The translations under genes were made by a program, and so were the position numbers. A stretch of 64,000 nucleotides of DNA from JASHVB01 sp963780805 (GTDB lineage Bacteria > Pseudomonadota > Alphaproteobacteria > Acetobacterales > Acetobacteraceae), in contig CAWADP010000010.1 of assembly GCA_963780805.1 (NCBI GenBank), forward strand, positions 1-64,000, written 5' to 3'. Every line of letters starts with the position of its first letter. Position 1 is the first letter of the stretch. This document shows, one piece after another, positions 25,303-34,772 of the stretch. The notes below the pieces were generated by a model, which was not told the origin of the DNA, ran no database searches, and saw only the letters and a program-made list of their open reading frames with translations.

Positions 25303-26520
25303 TCAGATGATCCTTCTCTCCCGCAATCCGCTGATCTCCGCGGCACTGTAGCCAAGCTCCGCCAGCACCGCATCATTGTGCTCGCCCAGGGCCGGAGCGA
25401 CCCCGATCTTCGCCGGCGTTCTGGAAAACTGCCACGGCGAGCCGTGCACTTTCAGCCTCTTGCCATAGGCCGGGTAGTCCATCTCCGCGACATAACCGTT
25501 GGCTACCACGTCAGGATCGTTGGACGCCTCCAGCAAGGTGTTGATCGGCGCAGCGACGATGTCCGCGGCGCGCAACCGTGCGACCCAGTCGTTGCGCTGG
25601 CCGGTGGCAAACAGCTGGTCCAGCAGGTGCAGCAATGCGACGCGCTGCTCGTCCGACGCGACGATCACGCCCAGATCGCCGAACCCAGCTTGCTCGAGCG
25701 TCGCGTAGAAACCCAGCGCCGTCATGGCGGTGCGCCACGGGCGGCCGCCGCTCAACTGGAACACCAGCGGCTTGCCGTCGCGGTCGTTGAAGCTGGCGCT
25801 GACGCCGGGGCGCTCCGGTGTGCCGGTGACGCGCGCCTGACCGGTGACCGGGTTCTTTCCCCGCCACATCGTGGTGGTCAGCGTCCAGCCCATCAGCCGG
25901 ATCTGCCCGCCGAGCAACGAGCAATCGACCTTCTGCCCGATGCCCGTGGCGCGCGCGTGGGTCAGCGCCGCCAACGCCCCGCCGAACGCCAGGATGGCGC
26001 AGGTCTCGTCGGCGACGGACACGACGCCGGTACGCAGCGGATGTCCCGGCGTCGAATACGCTTCCGCAATGCCACCCAGCGCCTGCGCCATCGAATCCGT
26101 GCCGGGCAGCGCGGCGTTCGGTCCGTTCGGACCGTAGCCGGAGATCGAGATGTAGACCAGCTTCGGATTGACCTTCCGCAGGTCCTCATAGCCGAAGCCG
26201 TTCTTTTCCGCCGCGCCGGGGCGGAAGTTCTGTCCGAAGATCTCGGCCCGTGCGACCAGCTTGTACAGGATCGCGCGGCCCTCGGGCGCCTTCAGGTTCA
26301 GCGTGACGCTCTTCACGCCGCGGTTGTTGGTTTCGAAATAGGTGCTGGGAAAGCCGGGCATCACCGTGGAGCCGCGGGAATTGTCACCGCCTTCCGGCAC
26401 CTCGATCTTGATCACTTCGGCGCCGAGATCGGCCATCAGCATGTACGGCACCGTCCCCGCCTGCGCGGTGGAACAAGCGACGACCTTCACGCCTTGGAGC
26501 GGACCATGGGGCTGTGTCAT
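25303..26520 (-). CDS. Class III CoA-transferase (CaiB/BaiF family)
   Basis: 405 residues, normal length. Transfers CoA between an acyl-CoA and a free acid. N-terminal LQGVKVVACSTAQAGTVPYMLMADLGAEVIKIEVPEGGDNSR is the family opening. The catalytic Asp is expected in GTDSMAQALGG, and VNPKLVYISISGYGPNGP precedes it as usual. No partner acyl-CoA gene is adjacent. A second, distinct member is at 56266-57483. Confidence 0.9.
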   Translation of the reverse strand: MTQPHGPLQGVKVVACSTAQAGTVPYMLMADLGAEVIKIEVPEGGDNSRGSTVMPGFPSTYFETNNRGVKSVTLNLKAPEGRAILYKLVARAEIFGQNFRPGAAEKNGFGYEDLRKVNPKLVYISISGYGPNGPNAALPGTDSMAQALGGIAEAYSTPGHPLRTGVVSVADETCAILAFGGALAALTHARATGIGQKVDCSLLGGQIRLMGWTLTTTMWRGKNPVTGQARVTGTPERPGVSASFNDRDGKPLVFQLSGGRPWRTAMTALGFYATLEQAGFGDLGVIVASDEQRVALLHLLDQLFATGQRNDWVARLRAADIVAAPINTLLEASNDPDVVANGYVAEMDYPAYGKRLKVHGSPWQFSRTPAKIGVAPALGEHNDAVLAELGYSAAEISGLRERRII

Positions 26521-26581
26521 GCGAAGCGGCCTTTCGAGTTAGCGGGCGACGGGAGCCGGTTCTGTCACCACGACCAGGTTC

Positions 26582-26664
26582 TGTCATTGGGAGCGCAGCG
26601 AAGCAATCTCCCGGAGGGTACGCACGTCACTGGCGAGAGTTGCTTCGCTGCGCTCGCAATGACA
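26582..26664. repeat. TCATTGCGAGCGCAGCGAAGCAATC-type intergenic hairpin
   Basis: Arms 26582-26610 and 26635-26664 are nearly perfect inverted repeats. This text is a common dispersed intergenic hairpin in alphaproteobacteria. A single arm-like piece also occurs near 16349. The gap 26521-26799 holds no gene. Confidence 0.75.
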
Positions 26665-26799
26665 ATCCGGGCCGGCACCAACCGTGAAAGTCGGAGCACC
26701 AGCAGGGCTACGCGGTGCAGACCTGCGTTCACGTGACTGTGTCAACCGGGGGTACCGCGCCGTGGTTAGCATCCGACGGCGTGGGGAGGAGAGCCAGCC

Positions 26800-27963
26800 G
26801 TGGATACATCGTTCTGCCGTCGCGCGGGCCGCCTTGCAGGACTTGCCTTTGGCGCGATGATAGTTTCCAGTTCGGTAATGGCGCGCGCGGACCAACTCAC
26901 CCATGGCGAATATGGCACGTTGCCCAACGGTGGCACGGTGGATGAATTCACCATGACCAACGTGCACGGCATCACCGTCAAATTCCTCAGCCTTGGTGGC
27001 TGCATCACCGAAATTGATGTGCCGGATCGGAATGGCAAGCCTGGCAACATAGTTCTTGGACATGCTAACCTGGCGGGCTATGACTCCAACAAAGGCTATT
27101 TCGGCGCGATCGTTGGCCGCTACGCCAACCGCATTGCCAGGGGTACTCTTACGCTCGACGGCCACACCTATCATCTGCCGATCAACAACGGTCCGAATTC
27201 CCTGCATGGCGGAACCGATGGTTTCAACCTGCAAATCTGGAATGTCACCCCGAAAACGGTCCCGAATGGCGTCGCCGCGATTTTGACCTATACCAGCCCG
27301 GACGGCCAGGACGGTTATCCTGGCACGATGAAGGTCGGCGTCACCTATACGCTGGACAACTCCAATACGCTGCGGATCGACTACGAAGCGACGACCGACA
27401 AGTCCACGGTCGTCAATCTCACCAGCCACGACTACTTCAATCTCAACGGCAACGGCTCAGGGTCCGCGCTTGACCAGCTGATCCAGATCAACGCCGACAG
27501 CTACACGCCCACCGACGACACCCAGATCCCTACCGGACAAGTCGCGCCCGTTGCGAATACGCCGATGGACTTCCGCAGGCTGCGGCCGATCTCCCCCGGC
27601 ATCCATGCCAACTTCCAGCAGTTGCTGCTGGCACACGGTTACGATCACAACTGGGTTCTCAATAAGCCGAGCCTTGGCGCAATGACCTTCGCCGCCCGCG
27701 CCTATGCACCGCTGACCGGACGCATCATGGAGGTTTATACGACGGAGCCCGGCGTCCAGGTTTACACGTCCAACTACCTCGTCGGAGCCATCGTCGGCTC
27801 CTCCCACACGGCGTATCGCCAGGGCGCAGCGTACACCTTTGAGACCCAGCACTTCCCTGATTCGCCGAACCGCCCGAACTTCCCGTCCACGGTCTTGAAC
27901 CCGGGACAAACCTTCCACTCGACGACGGAGTTTCGTTTCCTGACCGACGGCGGGAAAGGCTGA
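26800..27963 (+). CDS. Exported aldose 1-epimerase
   Basis: About 387 residues from a GTG at 26800 behind GGGGAGGAGAG. Interconverts alpha and beta anomers of sugars. It has a hydrophobic, Ala-rich signal region (residues 8-30), unlike cytoplasmic GalM. Family motifs: GRYANRIARG, NGPNSLHGG with the substrate His, NLTSHDYFNLNG with the catalytic His, and FETQHFPDSPN with the catalytic Glu in the expected place. A periplasmic mutarotase would prepare sugars for uptake. It is monocistronic. Confidence 0.9.
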   Translation: MDTSFCRRAGRLAGLAFGAMIVSSSVMARADQLTHGEYGTLPNGGTVDEFTMTNVHGITVKFLSLGGCITEIDVPDRNGKPGNIVLGHANLAGYDSNKGYFGAIVGRYANRIARGTLTLDGHTYHLPINNGPNSLHGGTDGFNLQIWNVTPKTVPNGVAAILTYTSPDGQDGYPGTMKVGVTYTLDNSNTLRIDYEATTDKSTVVNLTSHDYFNLNGNGSGSALDQLIQINADSYTPTDDTQIPTGQVAPVANTPMDFRRLRPISPGIHANFQQLLLAHGYDHNWVLNKPSLGAMTFAARAYAPLTGRIMEVYTTEPGVQVYTSNYLVGAIVGSSHTAYRQGAAYTFETQHFPDSPNRPNFPSTVLNPGQTFHSTTEFRFLTDGGKG

Positions 27964-28117
27964 TACGGCCCGACGGGCCAACCTGACGCGGACGGTGCCC
28001 GTCACCGAGAGCCTACTCGCGCGCGCTCGGGTAGTCCACCACAGCGGGCATGCCCGCAACGATACAACCCGCAATGACACCCTTGGCGCGACCGTTTCCG
28101 CCTTCCATACTGCCGGC

Positions 28118-28933
28118 ATGAATGACGGTGAAACGCCCGGCCCGGCCCCCGCCCTGGAGGACATCCTGGCCGCATGGGATGAGCAATTGGCTGGCCTGGA
28201 ACGCCAAGCCGGGGCAACGTTGCGCGCCACCAAGCGGCTGCGCAAGACGGCGCATGAGGGCGCGATTGCCAGCTTCCCCACCGCCGTCGCGGACCTCCAG
28301 AAGAATGCGGCGGAGCTGCACGCCTCGCTCTGCCAGGTCGCCGCCCCGGACATCGACCTTCCCGGCGCATTCGCCGACGGGCGCTTCCTCGCCGAACTGG
28401 CCGCCGCCGCGGCCGCCCTCAACGTCACCGTGGTACAGCGCGACGCCCGGGTCAGCGTCTATCCTCTGGCGCTGCGGCTGGAGCCGCGCGCGCAGGGCGT
28501 GCGCATCGGCCGCCGGCTGGAGCGGCGCATCCGCCCCAGCTTCCTCGCCCGTCACCTGCGCGAACTGCAGCAGCGCCCCAATCGCTTCAACGCCCGCCAG
28601 TTCCTCGATCGCCTGTTCCGCGCCTATACGGCTTTGGCGGCGTCCCGTGACCCGGCATGGCAGGCCAACGGGCCCGGCGAAGGCCCGCTGGTCCCGCTTG
28701 CAGACCTGCACGACCTGCTGACCCTCCTCCCCGCCGCGGCCGCCGACTACCCCTTGGAAGAATTCTTGCTCGACCTTCTCCGCCTGGACCGCCAGCCGGA
28801 CGCCCGCACCGGCCGCGGCCAAAGCTTCGAACTGGGCGGTTCCACCGGCACCAAGGGCGCCAAGCGCCTGTCCGCCTACGACGAGACTGGTGCCCAGCAT
28901 GACTACTACGCGATCCGCTTCATTTCGGAGTAG
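28118..28933 (+). CDS. Unknown protein, first gene of a BREX-ATPase-like operon
   Basis: 271 residues from ATG 28118. Residues 15-75 are strongly helical and coiled-coil-like, with regular Leu/Ala spacing. Residues 110-170 are basic (RIGRRLERRIRPSFLARHLRELQQRP) and could contact nucleic acid, followed by a helical ADLHDLLTLLPAAAADYPLEEFLLDLLRLDR region that resembles a winged-helix or small scaffold domain. I do not recognise the family. It ends 6 bases before the next gene, and the three genes to 31138 appear to be one operon. By context it is probably an accessory subunit of the two ATPase-like proteins. Confidence 0.65.
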   Translation: MNDGETPGPAPALEDILAAWDEQLAGLERQAGATLRATKRLRKTAHEGAIASFPTAVADLQKNAAELHASLCQVAAPDIDLPGAFADGRFLAELAAAAAALNVTVVQRDARVSVYPLALRLEPRAQGVRIGRRLERRIRPSFLARHLRELQQRPNRFNARQFLDRLFRAYTALAASRDPAWQANGPGEGPLVPLADLHDLLTLLPAAAADYPLEEFLLDLLRLDRQPDARTGRGQSFELGGSTGTKGAKRLSAYDETGAQHDYYAIRFISE

Positions 28934-28939
28934 AGCCCG

Positions 28940-29903
28940 ATGGACGTGATCGACGTCCAGCCCGTGCCGCTGACCCGATGGCTGCAGGTCATTGAGCAAG
29001 AGTATTTCGCCCAATACCTTCCCGCCGGCGGGGCCGGGGTCAAATTCCTAATCGGCGACGAGGCCGCCATCGTCCACGTGCAGGACGCCGCGTCGAATTC
29101 TGGCGCAGCGCCACAAAATGCTGGCCCTGCACGTCAGCGCCGGCGAGGCGCGGCTGCACATGCTGCAGGACGTCTTCTTCGCCGTGGCCCGCGCCCTGCC
29201 CTGGGACCACCTGCGGCAGCGCTACACCGAGGAACTGTTCAACCACAACGGCTACGCCTGGCCGCGCCCCGGCGTCGCCCTGACCATGCCGGAACTGGCA
29301 TCGGCTTTCGGCACTGCGGTGCCTCTGCTGGAGCGGCAGCGCGACCAATGGCTCAGCCGCGACCTATGGGCCGATGCCACCCTGGCGCAGGACTTCCGTT
29401 CGGCCCTGCTGGGCCTGTGCCTGGCGCGGCTGGAACCGGCCGGCGACGCGGAGGCGGGCCTGCCCATCCTGCAATGGCTGCGAGGCGAAAAAGTCGGTCT
29501 GACGCAATTGCGCCAGTTCGACATCGCCGCCCGCATCAGCCGCACCAATGCGCGCGCCATGCTGATCTCGCTGTGCCACTTCGTGCGCAAAGCGGGGGTG
29601 GGCGGGCTGGTGCTGACGCTGGACCTGCGTCCGGCTTTGCGCGTCCCCATCGCGGGTGAAAGTTCGCTACGCTACTCGCCCGCGGCGGTGATGGACCTCT
29701 ACGAGGTGCTGCGCGAGGTGGTGGACGACGTGGAGCATCTGCCCGGTTTCTTCCTGGTGGTGCTGTCCGACCAAACGCTGCTCGCGGGCGATCGCCGTCG
29801 CACACTGGACATGTACAAGGCCCTGGAGATGCGCATCTGGCCCGACGTGCGCCCCGGCGACCGGCAGAACCCACTGGCACCCTTGGTCACGGTGAGCGGA
29901 TGA
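28940..29903 (+). pseudogene. BREX-type (DUF2791) ATPase-like protein lacking Walker motifs, one frameshift
   Basis: The N-terminal frame (28940 to about 29090) gives PLTRWLQVIEQEYFAQYLPAGGAGVKFLIGDE. A one-base indel near 29088-29097 moves to the frame that continues LALHVSAGEARLHMLQDVFFAVARALPW, ISRTNARAMLISLCHFV, VLTLDLRP and ends at 29903. Rejoined length is about 320 residues. Where DUF2791 ATPases have Walker A it has GGAGVKF, and where they have LDE it has LDLR, so it looks like a non-catalytic partner of the next gene. Its stop overlaps the next start as ATGA. The single indel could be a sequencing error. Confidence 0.72.
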
Positions 29904-31138
29904 ACCTGGAAGCCCGCACCGCGATCGAGGCGCTGCGCGCCGGCGTGCCCAACCGCGCCGCCGTCCGGCTGATGGGCGGCGCCGAATCCGGCATCGAGCA
30001 AGCCTTCGACCACCTGCTATCCGCCGTCTGGGCTGAGGGCCCCGTGCCGCGCGGCCTTGGCATCGCCGGCGGCTTTGGCGCCGGCAAGTCACACATGCTG
30101 GCCTACCTCGCCGAGGTCGCTCGCACCCAGAGCTTCGTCGTCAGCCGCGTGGTCGTCAGCAAGGAAACCCCGCTCGCCGATCCCGGCCGCCTGTTCGAGG
30201 CCGCGATGCGCTCGGCCCACTTGCCCGGCCGCAATGACGACGCGCTGGCCGGCGCCCTGGCCGCCTTGCGCGCCACGCCGGAGCGGTTCGACGCGCTGGA
30301 AGCTGCGGTGCGCGACCCGGACAGCCATCTGGCCCCCGTCTTCGCCGCGGTGTTGTTCCTGCTGCGCCGCCCAACCGTCTCGGCCGAAACGCAGCGCCGC
30401 TGCGAGCGCTTCCTGGCCGGCGGGCGCATGGCCGCCACCGTGTTCCGCCAGGCGCTGGCGGGGGTGGGCGCGCCGCGCATGTTCGACGTGAAGCTGCCGC
30501 CAACCGCCGAGCTGGCGATGCAGCGCATCCGTTTCGCCGGCCAACTGTTCCATCACGCCGGGTATGCCGGGTGGTGCCTGCTGCTGGACGAAGTGGAGCT
30601 GATCGGCCGCTATACCCCGCTGCAGCGCGGCGTCGCCTATGCGTGGCTGGCCACCTGGCTGGGCCTGGAAGGCTCGGTGCCGTTCCCCGGGGTGGCGACG
30701 GTGTATGCGATCACGGACGACTTCGTCTCGGCAGTGATCGAGGCGCGGCAGGATACCGAACGCCTGTCCGAGCGCCTGCTGCTGAAGGGCCGCGAGCAGG
30801 AGGCGACGACGGCGGTGGCGGCGATACGGCACATCGAGGATGCGGCTCGGCGCCACCGCCTGCCTCTGCCGGGCGCGGAGGAACTGGCACGCGACTGCAA
30901 CCGGCTGCGCGAGATCTACACGACCGCTTATGACTGGCCCGCGCCAATGCTGGAACCGGGGGAGCGGACGGCGACCCGCACCATGCGGCAGTACATCAAG
31001 GCGTGGGTTACCCAATGGGACATGCTGCGCCTCGGCAATACGGGCGGCACGATCGTCGCGGAGACGGTCCGGAGCAATTATGAGGAGGATGAGGGTCTGG
31101 CCGCGCCGCAGTCCGGGGCGGAGGACGAATCGGGGTAG
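29900..31138 (+). CDS. BREX-type (DUF2791, BrxC/BrxD-like) P-loop ATPase
   Basis: 412 residues. N-terminal EARTAIEALRAGVPNRAAVRLMG, then Walker A GGFGAGKSHML near residue 55, Walker B LLLDEVELI near 230, and a sensor-like TVYAITDDF. This is the DUF2791 pattern seen in BREX phage-defence ATPases and in related cassettes with helicases. It is translationally coupled to the preceding degenerate partner. After it the operon ends and IS1634 and IS21 sequence follows, so downstream genes such as a helicase, if once present, are lost. The gap 31139-31423 holds no gene. Confidence 0.85.
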   Translation: MNLEARTAIEALRAGVPNRAAVRLMGGAESGIEQAFDHLLSAVWAEGPVPRGLGIAGGFGAGKSHMLAYLAEVARTQSFVVSRVVVSKETPLADPGRLFEAAMRSAHLPGRNDDALAGALAALRATPERFDALEAAVRDPDSHLAPVFAAVLFLLRRPTVSAETQRRCERFLAGGRMAATVFRQALAGVGAPRMFDVKLPPTAELAMQRIRFAGQLFHHAGYAGWCLLLDEVELIGRYTPLQRGVAYAWLATWLGLEGSVPFPGVATVYAITDDFVSAVIEARQDTERLSERLLLKGREQEATTAVAAIRHIEDAARRHRLPLPGAEELARDCNRLREIYTTAYDWPAPMLEPGERTATRTMRQYIKAWVTQWDMLRLGNTGGTIVAETVRSNYEEDEGLAAPQSGAEDESG

Positions 31139-31423
31139 AACGGGACGAGGGGCTCCGTGGGAGAGCGGTGCGAGCCACACAGATCCGCTTATGGCCCGCT
31201 CCTCCTCCAAATCCCCCTCCGTCAAAAGGCAGGCTGTGTACTCCTTTCGTCCTGTTTCTAACCCGACTTTCGCAACTCGACCGGAATCTCGTGAATTTTG
31301 AAGATTGGCGGATCGCCAAGTGCTTGATCGGCTTGGGGCGACCTTCGTGGGACGGCGGCGAAGCGTCTGCGGTGCCGACCAAGCATCTTGCGGCGCGACC
31401 AGCGGCCGGCGGAATCTGCCCGC

Positions 31424-31675
31424 ATGTTTCTTCGCCACAAGATTCGCCGGAAGGACGGCAAGGAGCACCGCTACTGGAGCATCGTGGAGAACCGCCGGGT
31501 TTCGGGCGGTCGAACGGTGCAGCGGCACGTGCTGTACCACGGTGAGATCAACGATCCTCAGCAGGCTGCCTGGTGTCGTACGATCGAGGCGTTGGACGAG
31601 AACCGTCCGGACCGTCGGCAGATCGCGCTGTTCCCCGAGGACCGTGCGGCGCCTGCGCTGGATTGCGATGTGTGT
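31424..31675 (+). pseudogene. IS1634 family transposase, N-terminal fragment
   Basis: FLRHKIRRKDGKEHRYWSIVENRR and RTVQRHVLYHGEINDPQQAAW are the N-terminal pattern of IS1634-type transposases. Similarity ends near 31672 where IS21 sequence begins, so only about 83 of some 550 residues remain. Confidence 0.75.
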
Positions 31676-32035
31676 AGCGCGACAATCAGGATGGTGGCAT
31701 CCACCTTGATTGTCGCCCGACACGAGCCCGGCGGCGCTACCAGGCGAGCCATCGTGGCCGCCGCATGCATGCGGCCCGGATGAGCCGTTGGCGGGCGCGG
31801 CAACAGAAAGTGACGCATCACGGTTCACCCGCACCGCCTGCCAGTGATCTGGTGGCGCCGGCCGCGATGACGGCAACACGCGCCGCCGTCGCCTCGGCCG
31901 ACCAAGCGAGGCTGCCCGGTCCGCACTGTCACTGGTGCGGCCGCTCCTGCCTGCCGCTGCTCCGCCAGGGGTTCCTGCGCCGCCGCCGGCGTCATCGCGG
32001 CCACCTTGCCCACCATCCGACGGGGTCCGCGCGCC

Positions 32036-33532
32036 ATGGTGACGCCGCCTGACATCGAAGCGCAGATCCTGCGCTACTATCACGCCGAGAAGTGGACTGC
32101 CGGCACCATCGCTCGCCAGTTGCATGTGCACCACAGCGTGGTGCGCCAGGTGCCGGCGCAGGCCGGGCTGCCCAGGATCGGCGGCACCCCGCGGCCGTCA
32201 CAGATCGACGCCTACCTGCCGCTGATCCGCGAGACGCTTGAGAAGTTCCCGACCCTGACCGCCAGCCGCCTGTTCGCCATGGTGCACGAACGCGGCTATC
32301 GCGGCAGTCCCGATCACTTCCGCCACCTCATCGCCCTGCACCGGCCGCGCCGTCCGGCCGAGGCCTATCTGCGGCTGCGCAGCCTGCCGGGCGAGCAGGC
32401 GCAGGTGGACTGGGGCCATTTCGGCCATCTCCAGATCGGCCGGGCACGGCGTCCATTGCTGATGGCGTTCGTCATGGTGTTGAGCCACTCGCGGCAGATC
32501 TTCTTGCGCTTCTTCCTGGACGCCAGGATGGAGAGCTTCCTGCGCGGCCACCTCGGCGCCTTCACCGCCTGGGGTGGCGCCCCGCGTGTGCTGCTCTACG
32601 ACAATCTCAAGAGTGCGGTGCTGGAACGGCGCGGCGATGCGATCCGCTTTCATCCGTCCTTGCTCGCCTTCGCCGGGCAATATCGCTTCGAGCCGCGCCC
32701 CGTCGCCGTGGCCCGCGGCAATGAGAAGGGCCGCGTCGAACGCGCGATCGGCTACGTGCGCGGCGCGTTCTTCGCCGCGCGTCGCTTCACCGACCTTGAT
32801 GACCTCAATGCCCAGGCCGATGACTGGTGCCGTGGCCTGGCCGCCGACCGGCGGTGTCCGGGCGAGCCGGACCGCACGGTGCGCGACGTGTTCGCCGACG
32901 AGGCGCCGCGCCTGTTGCCTCTGCCTGACAATCCCGCGCCGCTGCTCGAACGCGTCGCGGTCAAGGTCGGCAAGACACCCTATGTCCGCTTCGACCTGAA
33001 CGACTATTCGGTGCCGCATACGCAGGTGCGGCGGGTGCTGACGGTGCTGGCCGACACGCATGAGGTCCGCGTCGTCGATGGCCTGCATGTGCTGGCCTGC
33101 CATCACCGCAGCTACGACAAGGGCGCACAGATCGAGCAGGCCGAGCACGTCGAGGCTTTGGTCGCGCACAAGCGCGCGGCGCGCCAGCATCGTGCCACCG
33201 ACCGCCTCGCCCAGGTGGCTCCGGCCAGTCAGGACTTGCTGCTGCGCGCGGCAGAGCGCGGCGCCAACCTGGGCGCCATCACGACAGGCCTGATGCGGTT
33301 GCTCGATCGTTATGGCGCGGCGGAGTTGCAGATTGCCATCCGCGAGGCGCTCGACCGCGGCGTGCCGCATCCGAACGCCGTCCGCCTCACGCTGGAACGC
33401 CGCCGCGAGCAACGTGGCGAACTGCCTCCGGTCGCCGTCGAACTACCCGCCGCGCTCCAGGCACGCGATGCACCGGTGCGACCGCATGCGCTCGATACCT
33501 ATGACCTGCTCAAGGACGTGGCCGATGACTGA
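32036..33532 (+). CDS. istA: IS21 transposase IstA
   Basis: 498 residues from ATG 32036. N-terminal helix-turn-helix (WTAGTIARQLHVHHSVVR), then the DDE domain: QVDWGHFG (first Asp), LLYDNLKSAV (second Asp) and GNEKGRVERAIGYVR (Glu). Intact, unlike the copy on the opposite strand at 60674-62172. The stop overlaps istB by 8 bases, the usual coupling in IS21. Confidence 0.93.
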   Translation: MVTPPDIEAQILRYYHAEKWTAGTIARQLHVHHSVVRQVPAQAGLPRIGGTPRPSQIDAYLPLIRETLEKFPTLTASRLFAMVHERGYRGSPDHFRHLIALHRPRRPAEAYLRLRSLPGEQAQVDWGHFGHLQIGRARRPLLMAFVMVLSHSRQIFLRFFLDARMESFLRGHLGAFTAWGGAPRVLLYDNLKSAVLERRGDAIRFHPSLLAFAGQYRFEPRPVAVARGNEKGRVERAIGYVRGAFFAARRFTDLDDLNAQADDWCRGLAADRRCPGEPDRTVRDVFADEAPRLLPLPDNPAPLLERVAVKVGKTPYVRFDLNDYSVPHTQVRRVLTVLADTHEVRVVDGLHVLACHHRSYDKGAQIEQAEHVEALVAHKRAARQHRATDRLAQVAPASQDLLLRAAERGANLGAITTGLMRLLDRYGAAELQIAIREALDRGVPHPNAVRLTLERRREQRGELPPVAVELPAALQARDAPVRPHALDTYDLLKDVADD

Positions 33533-34297
33533 TCCCGACACCCTGCGCGCCCGTGCCGCGAGGCTGCATCTGCACGGGCTGCTGGCGCATTGGCCGGAGG
33601 TCACCGCCGCAGACTGGGTCGGGTCGCTGCTGGCCTGGGAAGAACAAGAGCGCCACCAGCGCAGCCTGGAGCGGCGCCTGAAGGCGGCGCGGATCGGCCG
33701 CTTCAAGCCGCTCTGCGACTTCGACTGGAGCTGGCCCAAACGCTGCGATCGTGCCGCGGTCGAGGCGCTGATGGCGCTCGACTTCCTCAAGGAGGCCGCC
33801 AACGTCGTGCTGGTCGGCCCCAACGGCGTCGGCAAGTCCACCCTGGCGCAGAATATCGCCCACCAGGCGCTGATCGAGGGCCACACCGTGCTGTTCACCA
33901 GCGCCGGACAACTGCTCGGCGATCTTTGCGCGCTCGACAGCGATTCCGCGCTGCGCCGCCGCCTGCGCCATTATGCCCGGCCGCAACTGCTGGTGATCGA
34001 CGAGGTCGGCTATCTCTCGTATTCCAATCGTCATGCCGACCTGATGTTCGAACTGATCTCCCGCCGCTACCAACTCCGCAGCACACTGATCACCACCAAC
34101 CGCCCGTTCGCCGAGTGGCGCGAGGTCTTCCCCAACGCCGCCTGCGTCGTCTCGCTGCTTGAGCGCCGAAGAGGCGATCAAGCCGCCTTGTGCACAACGC
34201 CGAAATCATCCCCATCGAGGGTGAATCCTACCGTCTCAAGGAGGCACGCGAACGCACCGAACAGCGCGCCCGCCAGCGCCGTGGTGGCAAATCATGA
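33525..34297 (+). pseudogene. istB: IS21 helper ATPase IstB, C-terminal frame broken
   Basis: AAA+ helper that assembles IstA on target DNA. Walker A GPNGVGKST, Walker B LLVIDEVGYLSYS and the TTNRPFAEW sensor are intact. Compared with the intact istB at 59929-60681, an extra stretch of about 20 bases occurs near 34157-34176 after VVSL, which shifts the frame and replaces the last 35 residues. The frame then runs on to 34421. The original stop, TGA at 34295-34297, still overlaps the third ORF. This copy probably encodes an inactive or altered helper. Confidence 0.82.
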
Positions 34298-34512
34298 GCA
34301 CACGCCCGATGCCGCCGGCTGCCGCTGTTCTCATCCCGGCCGCTTGGACGCCAGAGCAGGCGCTCGCCGTGTTCGAGCTGCTCGACGAGTTGCGCGACAG
34401 GCTCTGGGCCGTCCACGGTGATCAGATCCAGGCCCTGCTGCAACAGGAACAGGGCTTCGCCGCCGGCGACTTGCAATCCAACGAACCGAACCGGGACGAC
34501 CGATCGTTCTGA
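34294..34512 (+). CDS. Small IS21-borne third ORF
   Basis: 72 residues, start ATG overlapping the ancestral istB stop as ATGA. Contains PAAAVLIPAAWTPEQALAVFELLDELRDRLW. The copy on the other strand (59700-59932) has the same start and core but is frameshifted, so the ORF travels with the element. Function unknown; I do not recognise a catalytic motif. Confidence 0.65.
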   Translation: MSTRPMPPAAAVLIPAAWTPEQALAVFELLDELRDRLWAVHGDQIQALLQQEQGFAAGDLQSNEPNRDDRSF

Positions 34513-34772
34513 ACCGCGTCGCCGCCGCCGGCGTCCACCGACCAAGCCAGCCGCAAAACATGCGGCAGCCCCCGACACGCCAGGTTCCGAAATCTCCTTC
34601 CTCAAGTTCGGCCGTCACACCCCGCGGCCACGCGTTCAGGTGATGCTCGCCGCCGTCTATGCGCGGATTCTCACCGCCGCTGACAAGGCTGCGCAGCGAC
34701 GCGTCGAAGACGCCGGGCTTGAGGTCGGCCCCGCCCTGAAAGACCACGCAACAGGCCGTCCCTTTTGCCGCT
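34513..34772. other. IS21 right end and unassigned sequence
   Basis: About 70 bases belong to the IS21 end. The rest, up to the IS4 element, shows no gene I can support. Confidence 0.4.

Larger units (their letters stand above)
31671..34580 (+). mobile_element. IS21 family insertion sequence (copy 1)
   Basis: Contains istA, istB and a small third ORF. The left end starts near TGTGTAGCGCGACAATCA and holds an internal hairpin around GCGACAATCA. Similarity to the copy at 59600-62450 (opposite strand) covers about 31745-34540. Exact right end uncertain. Confidence 0.75.

Noticed and set aside
25378..26736. Plus-strand open frame of about 452 codons
   Set aside because: Antisense to the class III CoA transferase, with low-complexity His/Arg composition.
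30089..32134. Minus-strand open frame of about 681 codons
   Set aside because: Antisense to the DUF2791 ATPase and the IS21 leader; GC-rich third-position effect, no motif.
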